NCBI GenBank assembly: GCA_947496555.1
Contig: CANMDH010000003.1
Span: 1 to 64,000, forward strand
Source: an uncultured Aquimarina sp.
Lineage (GTDB): Bacteria > Bacteroidota > Bacteroidia > Flavobacteriales > Flavobacteriaceae
Length of the DNA stretch: 64,000 bases
Direction: 5' to 3'
How positions within the stretch are numbered: the first letter of the stretch is position 1; the number at the start of each line of letters is the position of its first letter. Under the pieces are notes generated by a model that was given only the letters and a program-made list of their open reading frames with translations, was not told where the DNA came from and ran no database searches. Made by a program: the position numbers and the translations under genes. Positions 51,114-61,571 of the stretch are shown here, one piece after another.

Positions 51114-51786
51114 ATTTGGATTGTATTTTTTCAATATCTTCTAAAACCTTCCGGATTTCTATAGAGAGTGATTTGAAATCGTTATTTTCTATGAACTCTT
51201 TTTTAAAAAGTTGAGATCCCATGCCAATACAACTAATTTTTTTGCTAAACCAAGAGTTCAATATTTCTGGTTCAGTAGTTATTCCCCCGGTAATCATAAG
51301 TTTAATAGATTCTGTGGTGCCAAATACAGATTGAATTGCGTCTACTAATCCAGGTTTAAGAAGATTTGCAGGAAAAAGCTTTATAAGACTGCATCCTACT
51401 TGTAAAGCATTGTAAACTTCAGCTATAGTGCTACAACCTGGAATCCATAAAACATCTTTCTCTTTTGCTAAATCCGCTAATTCAGGAATGAAAACCGGTG
51501 ACACCAAAAACTCAGCACCCAGGCTTAAAAATTCTTCAGCATCTCGTGGGTTTAAAATTGTACCTACGCCTAAAATTATATTGTCTAAGTGCAAGGAGGT
51601 TTTTTTTAGTTCTGTAAAAACCTCTTTGGCATTGGGTTGCCTGATTGTAAATTCAAAAATATGAAGACCGTTTTCATAAGTGGTCTCCATAATTTTCTTA
51701 ACTGTTTCAATATTTGTATGACTAAATACAGGAATCACTTTGGAGGCTTGCATATTTTGGATGATATCTTCTTGAGTTTTTTTCAT
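51103..51786 (-). CDS. eda: KDPG (and 4-hydroxy-2-oxoglutarate) aldolase
   Basis: Class I aldolase that splits 2-keto-3-deoxy-6-phosphogluconate into pyruvate and glyceraldehyde-3-phosphate, the last step of uronate breakdown. The 227-residue TIM barrel has the catalytic Glu in F-E-F-T-I-R, the V-G-T-I-L-N strand, the P-V-F-I-P-E segment and the Schiff-base Lys in L-I-K-L-F-P-A. The gene lies 2 bp downstream of the KDG kinase gene, whose product makes its substrate, and upstream of the TRAP genes. Confidence 0.93.
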   Translation of the reverse strand: MKKTQEDIIQNMQASKVIPVFSHTNIETVKKIMETTYENGLHIFEFTIRQPNAKEVFTELKKTSLHLDNIILGVGTILNPRDAEEFLSLGAEFLVSPVFIPELADLAKEKDVLWIPGCSTIAEVYNALQVGCSLIKLFPANLLKPGLVDAIQSVFGTTESIKLMITGGITTEPEILNSWFSKKISCIGMGSQLFKKEFIENNDFKSLSIEIRKVLEDIEKIQSKYES

Positions 51787-51788
51787 AA

Positions 51789-52805
51789 TTATCTTAATAA
51801 TCTTCCGATTTGATGGCCTGATACCAGTTGATCTATTTCATCTATATTAACGATATTCACATCTCCCGGAATGGTATGTTTAAATACAGAAGTAGCCACA
51901 GCAAAATCTATTACTTTTTCTTTCTTTTTAGTAAGAATGGCAAAGATTAATCCTGCCACAAAAGCATCGCCAGTTCCAATTCTATCGATAATATGGGCGA
52001 TTTCGAATTCCTTAGAATGGAATTCAGAATCTCTTGTAAGTAGTGTGGCAGCCAAAAAATGATGTGTTGAGGATTTGATCTTTCGATTGGTCTTTACAAT
52101 AGTATGAATCGTATCATATTTAGTAAAGACCGATGTACATGATTTTTTAAAGCTATCTTCTTCAATTCGCAAGCAATTTTTGATGTCTCGTTCACTTGCA
52201 ATAATGATGTTTGTCTTCGAGATGAGGGTTGGCATAATTTCTTCGGGTTTTTTTCCATAAGCCCAAAGGTTATTTCTGTAATTTATGTCACCACTTATGG
52301 TCAAGCCCATTTCAGAGGCTTTTTCGATAGCTTTTTTACAAAATTCTGATGCTTTTAATGATAGAGCAGGAGTAATTCCAGTCCAATGGAGCCAGCAAGC
52401 ATCTCTAAAAATAAGTTCCCAATCAAAATGATCAGCTTCAATTTTGGAGAATGCTGTATCCAGTCTATCGTATATAATTTTACCTGAACGGTTGTCATGT
52501 CCTTTTTCAAAAAAATATAACCCTAGTCTTGAATTTTTATAATACTGAATATGACTCGTGTCGACTCCATGAGCTTTAAGAAATCTAGTGACTGATTTTC
52601 CTAAATCTTGGTCGGGCAATGTGGTAAGATGTGTGGTCTTAAACCCCAGTTCTGATAAGCATACAGAAACATTGGCGGCTGCTCCTCCATAGAAAATATC
52701 ATACTGTGTAGATTGCATAAAACGGTTATGCTCAGATGTTGTTAACCTCATTAACACTTCACCCAGAGTAATTATCTTATAATTTTTATTCTTTGGTGTC
52801 ACCAT
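51789..52805 (-). CDS. kdgK: 2-keto-3-deoxygluconate kinase (PfkB family)
   Basis: Ribokinase/PfkB-type sugar kinase, 338 residues, predicted to phosphorylate KDG at C6. It has the N-terminal G-E-V-L-M-R-L and G-G-A-A-A-N-V motifs and the C-terminal I-D-R-I-G-T-G-D-A-F-V-A-G signature (anion hole and catalytic Asp). The specific function is inferred from its place between uronate isomerase/mannonate dehydratase genes and eda, which is the usual location of kdgK; the sequence alone would allow another sugar acid. Confidence 0.9.
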   Translation of the reverse strand: MVTPKNKNYKIITLGEVLMRLTTSEHNRFMQSTQYDIFYGGAAANVSVCLSELGFKTTHLTTLPDQDLGKSVTRFLKAHGVDTSHIQYYKNSRLGLYFFEKGHDNRSGKIIYDRLDTAFSKIEADHFDWELIFRDACWLHWTGITPALSLKASEFCKKAIEKASEMGLTISGDINYRNNLWAYGKKPEEIMPTLISKTNIIIASERDIKNCLRIEEDSFKKSCTSVFTKYDTIHTIVKTNRKIKSSTHHFLAATLLTRDSEFHSKEFEIAHIIDRIGTGDAFVAGLIFAILTKKKEKVIDFAVATSVFKHTIPGDVNIVNIDEIDQLVSGHQIGRLLR

Positions 52806-52897
52806 TCTTTCTTTAAATAATCAATTCTATTAAAATATTCGGTTTTGAATTCTTTCTGAAAGAATAACACCTAAATTTTCTTTATACTTCCTTTAAT

Positions 52898-54322
52898 TTA
52901 GAATTCGAAATACCGCTTGGCATTATAGTAACAAACATCAGTTATAATTTTTCCTAACCATTTTTCATCTTTTGGCAGTTCCCCGTTTTTTACATCTTTT
53001 GCAATTAGATTACATAAAATTCGTCTAAAGTATTCGTGTCTTGAAAAGGATAGAAAACTACGCGAATCTGTAACCATACCAATAAAACAACTTAATAAGC
53101 TAAGGTGGGAAAGTGCATTGAGTTGTTTTTTTATTCCATCTTTTTGATCCAAAAACCACCAGGCTGTTCCATGCTGAATCTTACCTTTTATACTACCAGT
53201 ATTAAAATTTCCAATCATAGTTGCAAAAATCTCATTATATGAAGGGTTTAAATTGTAAATAATTGTCTTTGCTAATTGATCTTTAGTATCCAAAAGGTTT
53301 AAAAATTTGCTTAGTGAAACAGCCTGGGGGAAATCTCCGATAGAATCAAATCCTGAATCTGGACCTATAGTTTTAAGCATTTTTTCGTTGGTGTTTCTCA
53401 AAGCTCCTAAATGAAATTGTTGCACCCATCCCTTTTTATGATATTCCTTACAGAGATGCATTAATGTTTCAAATATGAAATATTGCTTTTCCTTTTCAGT
53501 GATGTCTTGATGCCCTTTTAATTTTTGAAATATCGATTCGATATCGTATGCTCCTATATTAAAGAAATATATTTTTTCAAGACCGTGATCTGCTAATTTG
53601 CACCCTGAGTTATGGAAATAGGAAATCCGTTTTCTGTAGGCTTCTATTAAGTCAGTATAATTATGAATAGTACTTATGGAGACTTCTGCTAGTTGATTTA
53701 CATAATCAATAAATAACTTCGGGTTGTCGGTTTGGAATATTCTATCTGGTCTGAAGGTGGGTAGTAGTTTAAAAGATGTCTCTTTAAGACCAAACTTTAT
53801 GTGATCTTTCAATGTATCAGTTGGGTCATCTGTTGTGCAAACTACTTCGGTATTCATTTGATCAAGTAAACCAACCGTATAATGGGATTCATTTTTTAGA
53901 GTCTCAGAAATATGATCATAAATATAGTCACTACTTTGTGAAGTTAGTAAATAAGGGATATCAAAATATCTTTGAAGTTCTAGATGAGTCCAATGATATA
54001 ATGGGTTTCTCACTGTATAAGGGACTGTTTGTGACCATTGTTGAAATTTCTCTTTATCTGTAGCTTCTCCCGTAATATAATACTCATCAACACCAAATGT
54101 CCTCATGGCTCTCCACTTATAATGATCCCCGTCGAGCCATACTCTTGTTGCATTTTCAAATGCTCTGTTTTCTGCTATGTCGCTTGGAGAGAGATGATTA
54201 TGATAGTCAATAATTGGTAACTTAGAAGCATAGCCATGATATAGTTTCCTGGCAAATTTGCTCTGCAGTAAGAAATCTTCTGTTATAAAAGTTTTATTAT
54301 TATTTGCTATCGAATCTCTCAT
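52898..54322 (-). CDS. uxaC: Glucuronate/uronate isomerase
   Basis: Uronate isomerase of the amidohydrolase superfamily (474 residues), converting D-glucuronate to D-fructuronate or D-galacturonate to D-tagaturonate. Visible landmarks are I-I-D-Y-H-N-H-L-S-P (metal-binding H-x-H near residues 40-45), W-L-D-G-D-H-Y-K-W-R-A-M-R, T-D-D-P-T-D and H-L-G-A-L-R-N-T-N. With mannonate dehydratase present, the glucuronate branch is the likely one. It lies 85 bp downstream of uxuA. Confidence 0.95.
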   Translation of the reverse strand: MRDSIANNNKTFITEDFLLQSKFARKLYHGYASKLPIIDYHNHLSPSDIAENRAFENATRVWLDGDHYKWRAMRTFGVDEYYITGEATDKEKFQQWSQTVPYTVRNPLYHWTHLELQRYFDIPYLLTSQSSDYIYDHISETLKNESHYTVGLLDQMNTEVVCTTDDPTDTLKDHIKFGLKETSFKLLPTFRPDRIFQTDNPKLFIDYVNQLAEVSISTIHNYTDLIEAYRKRISYFHNSGCKLADHGLEKIYFFNIGAYDIESIFQKLKGHQDITEKEKQYFIFETLMHLCKEYHKKGWVQQFHLGALRNTNEKMLKTIGPDSGFDSIGDFPQAVSLSKFLNLLDTKDQLAKTIIYNLNPSYNEIFATMIGNFNTGSIKGKIQHGTAWWFLDQKDGIKKQLNALSHLSLLSCFIGMVTDSRSFLSFSRHEYFRRILCNLIAKDVKNGELPKDEKWLGKIITDVCYYNAKRYFEF

Positions 54323-54407
54323 CTCGTAGTTTTACTATTATTAATTTTTATAGAGTTACTCCAGTCTTAAGTGGATTATGTAACGTATCAATCATACTTA
54401 CAATGCT

Positions 54408-55601
54408 TTATTTCTGGCTAGTATCAAGCAACATTTCTTTTATCGCAAGTTCTACGCCTCGAAGTTCGGCAAGGCCTTTTAGTCTTCCAATGGCAGTATA
54501 ACCGGGATAGGTGTCTTTTTTTAAGTCATCTAATATTTGATGCCCATGATCAGGACGCATGGGCAATGATTTTTTCCGTTTCTGCTGCAGTTTTACTAGT
54601 TGTTTTATTATCTCAATCATAGGTATGGCACCATCTAGATGCTCAGATTCGTAGAAATTACCTTTAGAATCTCTTTTGATATTTCGAAGATGTATAAAAT
54701 GAATATGCTCTCCAAAATCCTGAATCATATTTATTAAATCATTATCCGTTCGCACACCTAGCGAACCTGTACAGAAGGTTATTCCATTATGATTATTGTT
54801 TGTATTGTTTATAATTCTTTTAAAATCATCATAAGTACTGACCACTCTTGGCAAGCCGAAAATTGAAAAAGGAGGATCGTCTGGGTGAATAGCCATATGG
54901 ACATCATATTTTTCGGCCGTAGGAATTATATGATTAAGGAATGTATTTAAATTTTTTGCTAAAATGGTAGTATCAATATGTTCATAGCTCTCAATTCTAT
55001 CTCTTAACTCATCCAGCGTAAACTTTTCTTCAGATCCTGGTAATCCCAGTAATATGGTTTCTATTAGTTTTTTTTCTTCACCGTTATCTTTTTGGCGTAT
55101 CTTTTTTAAATATGACTTAGCTTCTGCAACAAGATTTGCGTCATAATCGTCAATGGCCTTTGATCTTTTTAAGATAAAAATATCAAAGGCGGCGATGGCA
55201 AGAGGTTCAAACCTCAACGCTTTAGCGCCACTGGGTAATTCATATACGAGATTAGTTCTAACCCAATCAAGAAGAGGCATAAAGTTATAACAAACTGTTT
55301 TAATTCCGCAAGCGCTTAAATTGATTAGACTTTGTTTATAGTTTTCTATCAATTCTGTATAATTGCCGCTATGAGTTTTAATATTTTCATGCACAGGAAG
55401 GCTTTCTACCACTTCCCAGGTTAAACCTGCCGATTCGATTGTTTTTTTTCTTTTTTCAATTTCTGAAATCTCCCAAATTGCACCATTTTCTACGTGATGT
55501 AAAGCAGATACGATGCCGGTTGCGCCAGCTTGTTGTATACTCGATAATGGGACAGGGTCATTAGGACCATACCAACGCATTGTTTGACATAATGAAAACA
55601 T
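54408..55601 (-). CDS. uxuA: Mannonate dehydratase
   Basis: D-mannonate dehydratase (UxuA, xylose-isomerase-like fold, 397 residues), producing 2-keto-3-deoxygluconate from D-mannonate. Signatures are the M-R-W-Y-G-P-N-D-P-V-P-L start, G-A-T-G-I-V-S-A-L-H-H-V, C-Y-N-F-M-P-L-L-D-W, M-A-I-H-P-D-D-P-P and L-P-M-R-P-D-H-G-H, which supply the manganese ligands. Presence of uxuA indicates a glucuronate rather than galacturonate pathway. The gene follows the SDR gene by 23 bp. Confidence 0.95.
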   Translation of the reverse strand: MFSLCQTMRWYGPNDPVPLSSIQQAGATGIVSALHHVENGAIWEISEIEKRKKTIESAGLTWEVVESLPVHENIKTHSGNYTELIENYKQSLINLSACGIKTVCYNFMPLLDWVRTNLVYELPSGAKALRFEPLAIAAFDIFILKRSKAIDDYDANLVAEAKSYLKKIRQKDNGEEKKLIETILLGLPGSEEKFTLDELRDRIESYEHIDTTILAKNLNTFLNHIIPTAEKYDVHMAIHPDDPPFSIFGLPRVVSTYDDFKRIINNTNNNHNGITFCTGSLGVRTDNDLINMIQDFGEHIHFIHLRNIKRDSKGNFYESEHLDGAIPMIEIIKQLVKLQQKRKKSLPMRPDHGHQILDDLKKDTYPGYTAIGRLKGLAELRGVELAIKEMLLDTSQK

Positions 55602-55624
55602 CTTATAATTTATTAAAGTTTTAA

Positions 55625-56458
55625 TTAAACACCGGCATAAGAATCAAATCCTCCATCTACAACAACGATTGTTCCTGTAACAAATTTGGATGCCTCACTA
55701 CTAAGCCATTGCACAGCACCAAATAATTCATCAGGATGCCCAAAACGTCCCATAGGTGTGTTTTTAATAATTTTGGCGCCTCTATCTGTGAGATTGTTTT
55801 TCGAATCAAGCAAAAGCGTTCTGTTTTGTTCGGTTAGAAAAAATCCCGGAGCAATTGCATTAACTCTTATTTTTTGCTCATATTTATGAGAAAATTCTAC
55901 GGCTAACCATTTTGTAATGTTGTCAATAGCTGCTTTTGCAGATGCATATCCCATCACTCTTGTCATAGGTCGGGATGCCGCCATAGAAGAAATATTTATA
56001 ATACTTGCCTCATTGGATTCTAGTAATAAAGGCAACATCTTTTTTATACTCAAAACTGTTCCAAAATAATTTAGGTCCAACACATTACGGAGGGCACCGG
56101 TGTCAAAATCAATAAAGCTTTGATCAGGTTGTATCACGGCACCCGCCATATTACCACCTGCCATATTAATCAAAACGTCAATCCTGCCAAATTTTTCTTT
56201 TAATGAAGCGACAGCATTTTCCAGTGCTTCTTCACGAGTGACATCTACTGGTAAAGTTTCAGCTCTTCCTCCTGATTTTATAATATCCTGGGCCAAATTT
56301 TTTGTTTTTTCGGGATTTCTTCCAATAAGAATCATTTGAGAATCTTGAGAGGCTAAATACTTGCTCAAAGCCATTCCCAAAACACCTGTTGCTCCAGTTA
56401 TTGCAATAATTTTTTTATTTATGGAAAATAGACTCGACATATAATTCATGTTTTTCAA
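55625..56458 (-). CDS. SDR oxidoreductase, probable fructuronate reductase
   Basis: Short-chain dehydrogenase, 277 residues. NAD(P)-binding T-G-A-T-G-V-L-G near residue 20, N-M-A-G-G-N near 99, catalytic Ser in I-S-S-M and Tyr-x-x-x-Lys as Y-A-S-A-K. By position, directly before mannonate dehydratase and uronate isomerase, it most likely reduces D-fructuronate to D-mannonate, replacing the unrelated UxuB of E. coli; this is inference from context. It is the first gene of the uronate unit, preceded by 370 bp of non-coding DNA. Alternative starts (ATG at residues 4 and 7) exist. Confidence 0.85.
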   Translation of the reverse strand: MKNMNYMSSLFSINKKIIAITGATGVLGMALSKYLASQDSQMILIGRNPEKTKNLAQDIIKSGGRAETLPVDVTREEALENAVASLKEKFGRIDVLINMAGGNMAGAVIQPDQSFIDFDTGALRNVLDLNYFGTVLSIKKMLPLLLESNEASIINISSMAASRPMTRVMGYASAKAAIDNITKWLAVEFSHKYEQKIRVNAIAPGFFLTEQNRTLLLDSKNNLTDRGAKIIKNTPMGRFGHPDELFGAVQWLSSEASKFVTGTIVVVDGGFDSYAGV

Positions 56459-56828
56459 AATAATAATCTCTTTACTATGCGTGTGAGCTTTTCATACATA
56501 GTCAAGCAAACAAATTACTTATTCCTGATCGTATTTCCTTATACTATTTAGTCAGTAAGTTGTACAATTTTTTCTAAAAAAGTATTTGACAAAAAATGTT
56601 TTAAGTCTATTAACTAGCTATTCGCTAAAATTTCCTCATACCTATGGTAGAAGTGATCTTTAGACACTGCATGCCAGACGATTATCGTAAACCTGTCTAA
56701 TGCAAAAAAAGGATTAAAATACTATTATAAAAACTCCTTCTAAATATTAATGACATCACTGATAGAGTCGGACTTCATAACTAAATCAATCGTTAGTATG
56801 CAAGAACATCATGTTCTAACTAACAAAC
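56459..56828. promoter_or_regulatory. Upstream region of the uronate operon
   Basis: 370 bp without a gene between the SDR gene and the esterase gene, both on the minus strand; it should hold the promoter of the uronate unit. A short palindrome TTGTACAA (56560-56567) next to a T-A-G-T-C-A-G-T-A-A stretch lies about 100 bp before the SDR start. It has the size of a GntR/FadR-type half palindrome, but this is weak. No full TAnnTTTG box was found on the minus strand. Confidence 0.3.
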
Positions 56829-58775
56829 TCATTCTTCCCATTGATCAGTACGAAAGGGAGAAGCCGGTAGTCCTTCTTTATTATAAAAATTCGCTTTGTC
56901 AGGATTATCTGCCCAAGCATATCTTGCGGCTATTGGATTAATAACTTTTTCTGACCAGATAATTACCTGATTCTGTTCAATTTTGGCTTTGGCGGGATAA
57001 AATTTTTGATCTTTTCCCGCTACACTGAATTCAAATAACTGATTATTGTCCGTGTTTTTAGCCCATAATCCTGAACCTTTATGGTCAAAATTTATGATTA
57101 TTTTATTCTCTATAATTTCATGTGATTTGTAGACAGGTCCAGAGTATACAATATCTTCATCATATGATATTTTTCTGGCAGCCAAAGCCAACCGATATCC
57201 AACATCTTGTTTGTTTCTTGGGTGAATATCCATGGCATCACCAATATCAATAATCACTGTTTGTGCTGTATTAGGCAATTCTAAGGCTTTACTTTGTGAC
57301 TCCCGTGTCATTGCCCAATTGCTCATTTCAGGTTGTTTAACAGGTTGCATAAAATTGGCTAATTGTACAAATAAAAAGGGTAACTCTTTTTTATGCCATT
57401 GAAGTCTCCAATCTTGTATCATTTTTTTAAATAGATTCCGGTATACAAAGGCACTTTGATCCCCGGTATTCGACTCTCCCTGGTACCAGATTATTCCTTT
57501 GATGGGGAAACGATGAATAGGATATATCATTTTATTGTATAATAACGTTGGGATTTGATTCATTTGGGAATCCGGTTTTGCTAGATACACTTGCGCTACT
57601 TTATACTTCCAATTTCCATGTAACAGAATGCTTTCTCCTTGAAAAGTTACTTTCATCTCTTCAGGACTTCCATAGATCCCGCCACCACCACCTGTATCCT
57701 CAACCCGAATACTGATTAGATTATTTTTTTTCAGAATTCCTTTTGGGATATTGTATTTTCTTTTCACATTATAGGATTGGCTGAGTCCACCAACTTTGAC
57801 ACCATTTACCCACACCTGATCTGTATCATCAATAGCTCCCAGTTGAATTTCGGCGGCACTACCTTCTACGAATCCATCTGACATATCAAAACGTTTTCTG
57901 AACCAGACAATTCCGTCAAGTCCTGGTAAGTTTTGATTTTCCCAATAAGAGGGTAGTTCCATTACAGGCCAGGAGCTGTGATCAAATTTTGGATCTTTAA
58001 AAGCAAAGCTACCGTCATCAAGAATACCTAACTCTTCCATAGGTAATTCCTGCAACTTTTGCTTAAGAATTTTTAATTGCTCTTCTTTTCGATCTTTTTG
58101 TGCTTTAATAGCCGCTTCGGAAGCTTCTTTAGCATTTTTGAAACCAAGCGTTTCGGCACGCATCCAAGGCTCGATACGACTTCCTCCCCAACTGCTGTTA
58201 ATAAGGCCAATAGCTACTTTTTGAGTCTGGTAAAGTTCTTTTGCAAAATAATACCCTACAGCTGTAAAATTCTCCAGGGCATTATCCTTGGCCGAAGTCC
58301 ATTCTCCTCCTTGTAAGGTTTGTTCTGGGGTTAATGCATAAGATCTAGGGATTTTAAAATGTCGTATCTGGTCATTAGATGCATTTTTTATCTCTATTTC
58401 AGCGTCATGACTATTTTTTACAGTCCATTCCATATTAGACTGACCAGAGCATAACCAAACATCACCCACCAGTATATTCTTGATATCAATAACCTCATTG
58501 CCAGACTGAATTTTCAATGAGTAGGGACCTCCTGCTTTCTTTTTAGGGAGCTTTATTTCCCAGGTGGCATTGCTAGCTATCTTTGAACTAAAGTTTTTAT
58601 GATCGTAGGTGATCAAAACTTTTGAGTCTTTGGTACCCCAACCCCAGACAGGAATTTCTTCATTACGTTGAATTACCATACCATCTGCAAATAGTTTGGA
58701 AACCTTGAGTTGAGCCATACTAGTAAGAGAGGTAAAGAGAAGCAATAACCATAGAATAACAGGATTTGTACTCAT
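56829..58775 (-). CDS. Sialate O-acetylesterase family esterase
   Basis: Secreted SGNH-type esterase of the sialate O-acetylesterase (DUF303/SASA) family, 648 residues, with a signal peptide (about 1-21). The catalytic Ser is in C-S-G-Q-S-N-M near residue 113; a second conserved block is W-Y-Q-G-E-S-N near 433, and the Asp/His pair fits G-D-A-M-D-I-H. A beta-sandwich insert (about 260-390) separates the two halves. In a xylose/glucuronate locus it probably removes acetyl groups from xylan rather than sialic acid; that is inference. Its start overlaps the xylA stop by 4 bp, so it is translated with the xylose genes. Confidence 0.88.
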   Translation of the reverse strand: MSTNPVILWLLLLFTSLTSMAQLKVSKLFADGMVIQRNEEIPVWGWGTKDSKVLITYDHKNFSSKIASNATWEIKLPKKKAGGPYSLKIQSGNEVIDIKNILVGDVWLCSGQSNMEWTVKNSHDAEIEIKNASNDQIRHFKIPRSYALTPEQTLQGGEWTSAKDNALENFTAVGYYFAKELYQTQKVAIGLINSSWGGSRIEPWMRAETLGFKNAKEASEAAIKAQKDRKEEQLKILKQKLQELPMEELGILDDGSFAFKDPKFDHSSWPVMELPSYWENQNLPGLDGIVWFRKRFDMSDGFVEGSAAEIQLGAIDDTDQVWVNGVKVGGLSQSYNVKRKYNIPKGILKKNNLISIRVEDTGGGGGIYGSPEEMKVTFQGESILLHGNWKYKVAQVYLAKPDSQMNQIPTLLYNKMIYPIHRFPIKGIIWYQGESNTGDQSAFVYRNLFKKMIQDWRLQWHKKELPFLFVQLANFMQPVKQPEMSNWAMTRESQSKALELPNTAQTVIIDIGDAMDIHPRNKQDVGYRLALAARKISYDEDIVYSGPVYKSHEIIENKIIINFDHKGSGLWAKNTDNNQLFEFSVAGKDQKFYPAKAKIEQNQVIIWSEKVINPIAARYAWADNPDKANFYNKEGLPASPFRTDQWEE

Positions 58776-60097
58776 AAATATTGATTTATTATATTTTCAA
58801 AGAATTCTTGTTTTCCACTTGTAGGTTGTATTTTGTCTTGAGATAAGGCAATTTTATACAATTCCTTCATCGAAAGTTTGCCATGCTCGAAATCCAGACC
58901 TTGTCGGGTATCAAAGGAGGCATAACGCTGTTCTCGTAACTTTTGATACGATGAAGAAGAAAGAATTTGATCGGCAGCTATCAGTGCTCTGGCAAAAATA
59001 TCAGCACCACCGATGTGTGCGAAAAATAGATCTTCCAGGTCAGTTGAATTTCTCCTTATTTTGGCATCAAAATTAATACCACCTCCTTGAAGCCCTCCGG
59101 CTTCAAGAAATACCAACATCGCCTCGGTGACTTCATAGAGATTATTTGGGAATTGATCGGTATCCCATCCATTTTGATAATCGCCACGATTCGCATCTAT
59201 ACTACCCAACATATTTGCGTTTGCCGCTAACTGCAATTCATGTTGAAAGGTATGTTGCGCCAACGTCGCATGATTCACTTCTATGTTTAATTTGAAATCT
59301 TTCTCAAGTCCATATTCACGTAAAAAACCAATTACGGTAGCCGCGTCAAAATCATATTGATGTTTGCTAGGCTCCATAGGTTTCGGTTCTATAAAAAAGG
59401 TTCCTGTAAAACCCTGCATTCGAGCATAATCTCTGGCGAGACCAAGAAACCTCCCCATATGATCCAGTTCACGTTTCATGTTGGTGTTCAATAATGACAT
59501 ATATCCTTCGCGTCCTCCCCAAAAAACATAATTTTCTCCGTCTAAGGCAATAGTAGTATCCAATGCAACCTTAACTTGTGCTGCTGCGTGTGCAACTACT
59601 TTAAAGTCTGGATTGGTTGCTGCTCCGTTCATATAACGTGGATGAGAAAAACAATTAGCAGTACCCCACAGCACTTTAACGCCTGATGCTTCTTGCTTTT
59701 CTTTTAAATATGCACTGATTTCTTGAAGTCGACGTTCAGATACAGCAAGCGTTTCGGCTTCTTGTACCAGATCAAAATCGTGAAAACAATAGTACTCAAA
59801 TCCCATTTTGGTAATAAATTCAAAAGCTGCATCAGCTTTAGCTTTGGCTGCATTGATAGGGTCTTTTTGGGTGTCCCAAGGGAAGTTTTGAGTCGCAGCT
59901 CCAAAAGGATCAGTACCCGTACCCCCAAAAGAATGCCAATAAGCAACGGCAAACTTAAAATGGTCTTTCAGTTTTTTACCCGCAATGACTTTTTCGGCAT
60001 CATAATATTTAAATGCCAATGGATTATCTGAATCTCTTCCTTCGTAAGGAATTTTTCCTATACCTTTAAAATATTCTGTATCTCCTGTGATGATCAT
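58772..60097 (-). CDS. xylA: Xylose isomerase
   Basis: Converts D-xylose to D-xylulose. The 441-residue product has the family motifs [12 protein letters not shown] (His and Asp of the active site near residues 100-106), V-F-W-G-G-R-E-G-Y (near 192) and [14 protein letters not shown], whose Glu and Lys are catalytic or metal ligands, and I-E-V-N-H-A-T-L. Start overlaps the xylB stop by 4 bp and its end overlaps the esterase start by 4 bp. Confidence 0.97.
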   Translation of the reverse strand: MIITGDTEYFKGIGKIPYEGRDSDNPLAFKYYDAEKVIAGKKLKDHFKFAVAYWHSFGGTGTDPFGAATQNFPWDTQKDPINAAKAKADAAFEFITKMGFEYYCFHDFDLVQEAETLAVSERRLQEISAYLKEKQEASGVKVLWGTANCFSHPRYMNGAATNPDFKVVAHAAAQVKVALDTTIALDGENYVFWGGREGYMSLLNTNMKRELDHMGRFLGLARDYARMQGFTGTFFIEPKPMEPSKHQYDFDAATVIGFLREYGLEKDFKLNIEVNHATLAQHTFQHELQLAANANMLGSIDANRGDYQNGWDTDQFPNNLYEVTEAMLVFLEAGGLQGGGINFDAKIRRNSTDLEDLFFAHIGGADIFARALIAADQILSSSSYQKLREQRYASFDTRQGLDFEHGKLSMKELYKIALSQDKIQPTSGKQEFFENIINQYL

Positions 60098-61566
60098 ATT
60101 AATCTTTTTTCAAGTTCTTTTTTCCAGTTTTGATATGCTTTTTGATACAATTCTTTATGTTTTGAAAGCGGGGTATACTTTTTCAAATACGAGTCCTTCT
60201 TATCGTTACTTATTTTATTCTTTAACTTTAACATAGAAGCTTTGGCAGCTCCTACGGCTCCTGTGATGTTGTAAATTTCGATAGGTTGTTCTATTAAAGT
60301 CGCGATAGTTTCGGAAAATACAGGAGATTGAAACAGGTTGTCATTACCTGCTTTAATAACTTTAGCACGAAAACCGGTTTTCTTAAACAATTCCATTCCA
60401 TATACAAACGAGAAAGCAATTCCTTCTAATACGGCTCTGCAAATATTCGCTTTATGATGAATATTACAATTAAGATGTAAAAAATGTGAGCCAATATCTT
60501 TGTTATTAAATATCCTTTCTGAGCCATTACCAAAAGGAAGCACTATCAATCCATCGCTTCCTATGGGTACTGAAGCTGCTAATACATTCATTTCCTGATA
60601 CGTTTCAAAACCCAAATGTTCTTTTAACCAACGAAAAGCTATTCCGCAACCATTTATGCATAATAGTTTACCAATTCTAGGTGTAGCTGTAGTGTGATTG
60701 ACATGTATAAAGCTATTGATTTTTTCAGAAGTGATTTCTGTTGTACTATCGGTTACTGCGTACAATACGCCTGAAGTTCCTGCGGTTGCTGCTACTTCGC
60801 CAGGTTCCAGAACCTGTAATGATATGGCGTTATTAGGTTGGTCTCCGGCTCTGTAGGTGATTGGTGCTCCCTCTGCAAGTCCGCTAAGTTTTGAAGCTTC
60901 CTTCGTAACCCTGCCCTGGACTGTAAAATTTTCGACCAATTCTGGAAGAAGGTCAGTAGCGATTAGGTAATGGTCCAACAAAAAATTTGCAGGTTGATTC
61001 TTTTGGAAATCCCATAAAATTCCTTCGGATAATCCGGTAGCTGTCGTTGTTATTTTTCCGGTAAGCTTGTAGCTGATATAATCTCCCGGAAGCATGAATT
61101 TATAAACTTTTTTAAAAAGGTCCGGCTCGTTTTCTTTAGCCCATTTCAGTTTTGAGGCCGTAAAATTTGCCGGAGAGTTTAGTAATGTTTGGTCGCATTT
61201 CTCTTTTCCTAAGGTTTGGTAGGCAGTTTCGCCAATTTCAACAGCTCTGCTATCACACCAAATTATGGCATTTCTTAAAACTTCTTTATTATGATCTACC
61301 AAAACCAACCCGTGCATTTGATAAGCAATACCAATTGCTGTAATTTGCTTGCCAGAAATTTTGCTTTCCTTCAATAATTTTTGTGTCGCCTTACACGTAT
61401 AGTGCCACCAATCTTCAGGTTTTTGTTCTGCCCAGTTAGGATTAGGGGATAGAATCTTCATTTCTTCTTTAGGTTCTTTTATTACCTGAACAACTTCATC
61501 TGTATCTGATGCTACAAGAGCTACTTTAATAGAAGAACTTCCGATATCTATACCAAGAGTATACAT
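60094..61566 (-). CDS. xylB: Xylulokinase
   Basis: FGGY-family sugar kinase (490 residues) that phosphorylates D-xylulose to enter the pentose phosphate pathway. Signatures are [10 protein letters not shown] at the start, Q-M-H-G-L-V near 87, I-I-W-C-D-S-R, the ATP-binding T-A-G-T-S-G-V and the C-terminal [13 protein letters not shown]. Its start lies 5 bp after the GH3 gene and its end overlaps xylA, so all four proteins come from one transcript. Confidence 0.96.
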   Translation of the reverse strand: MYTLGIDIGSSSIKVALVASDTDEVVQVIKEPKEEMKILSPNPNWAEQKPEDWWHYTCKATQKLLKESKISGKQITAIGIAYQMHGLVLVDHNKEVLRNAIIWCDSRAVEIGETAYQTLGKEKCDQTLLNSPANFTASKLKWAKENEPDLFKKVYKFMLPGDYISYKLTGKITTTATGLSEGILWDFQKNQPANFLLDHYLIATDLLPELVENFTVQGRVTKEASKLSGLAEGAPITYRAGDQPNNAISLQVLEPGEVAATAGTSGVLYAVTDSTTEITSEKINSFIHVNHTTATPRIGKLLCINGCGIAFRWLKEHLGFETYQEMNVLAASVPIGSDGLIVLPFGNGSERIFNNKDIGSHFLHLNCNIHHKANICRAVLEGIAFSFVYGMELFKKTGFRAKVIKAGNDNLFQSPVFSETIATLIEQPIEIYNITGAVGAAKASMLKLKNKISNDKKDSYLKKYTPLSKHKELYQKAYQNWKKELEKRLI

Positions 61567-61571
61567 AATTT

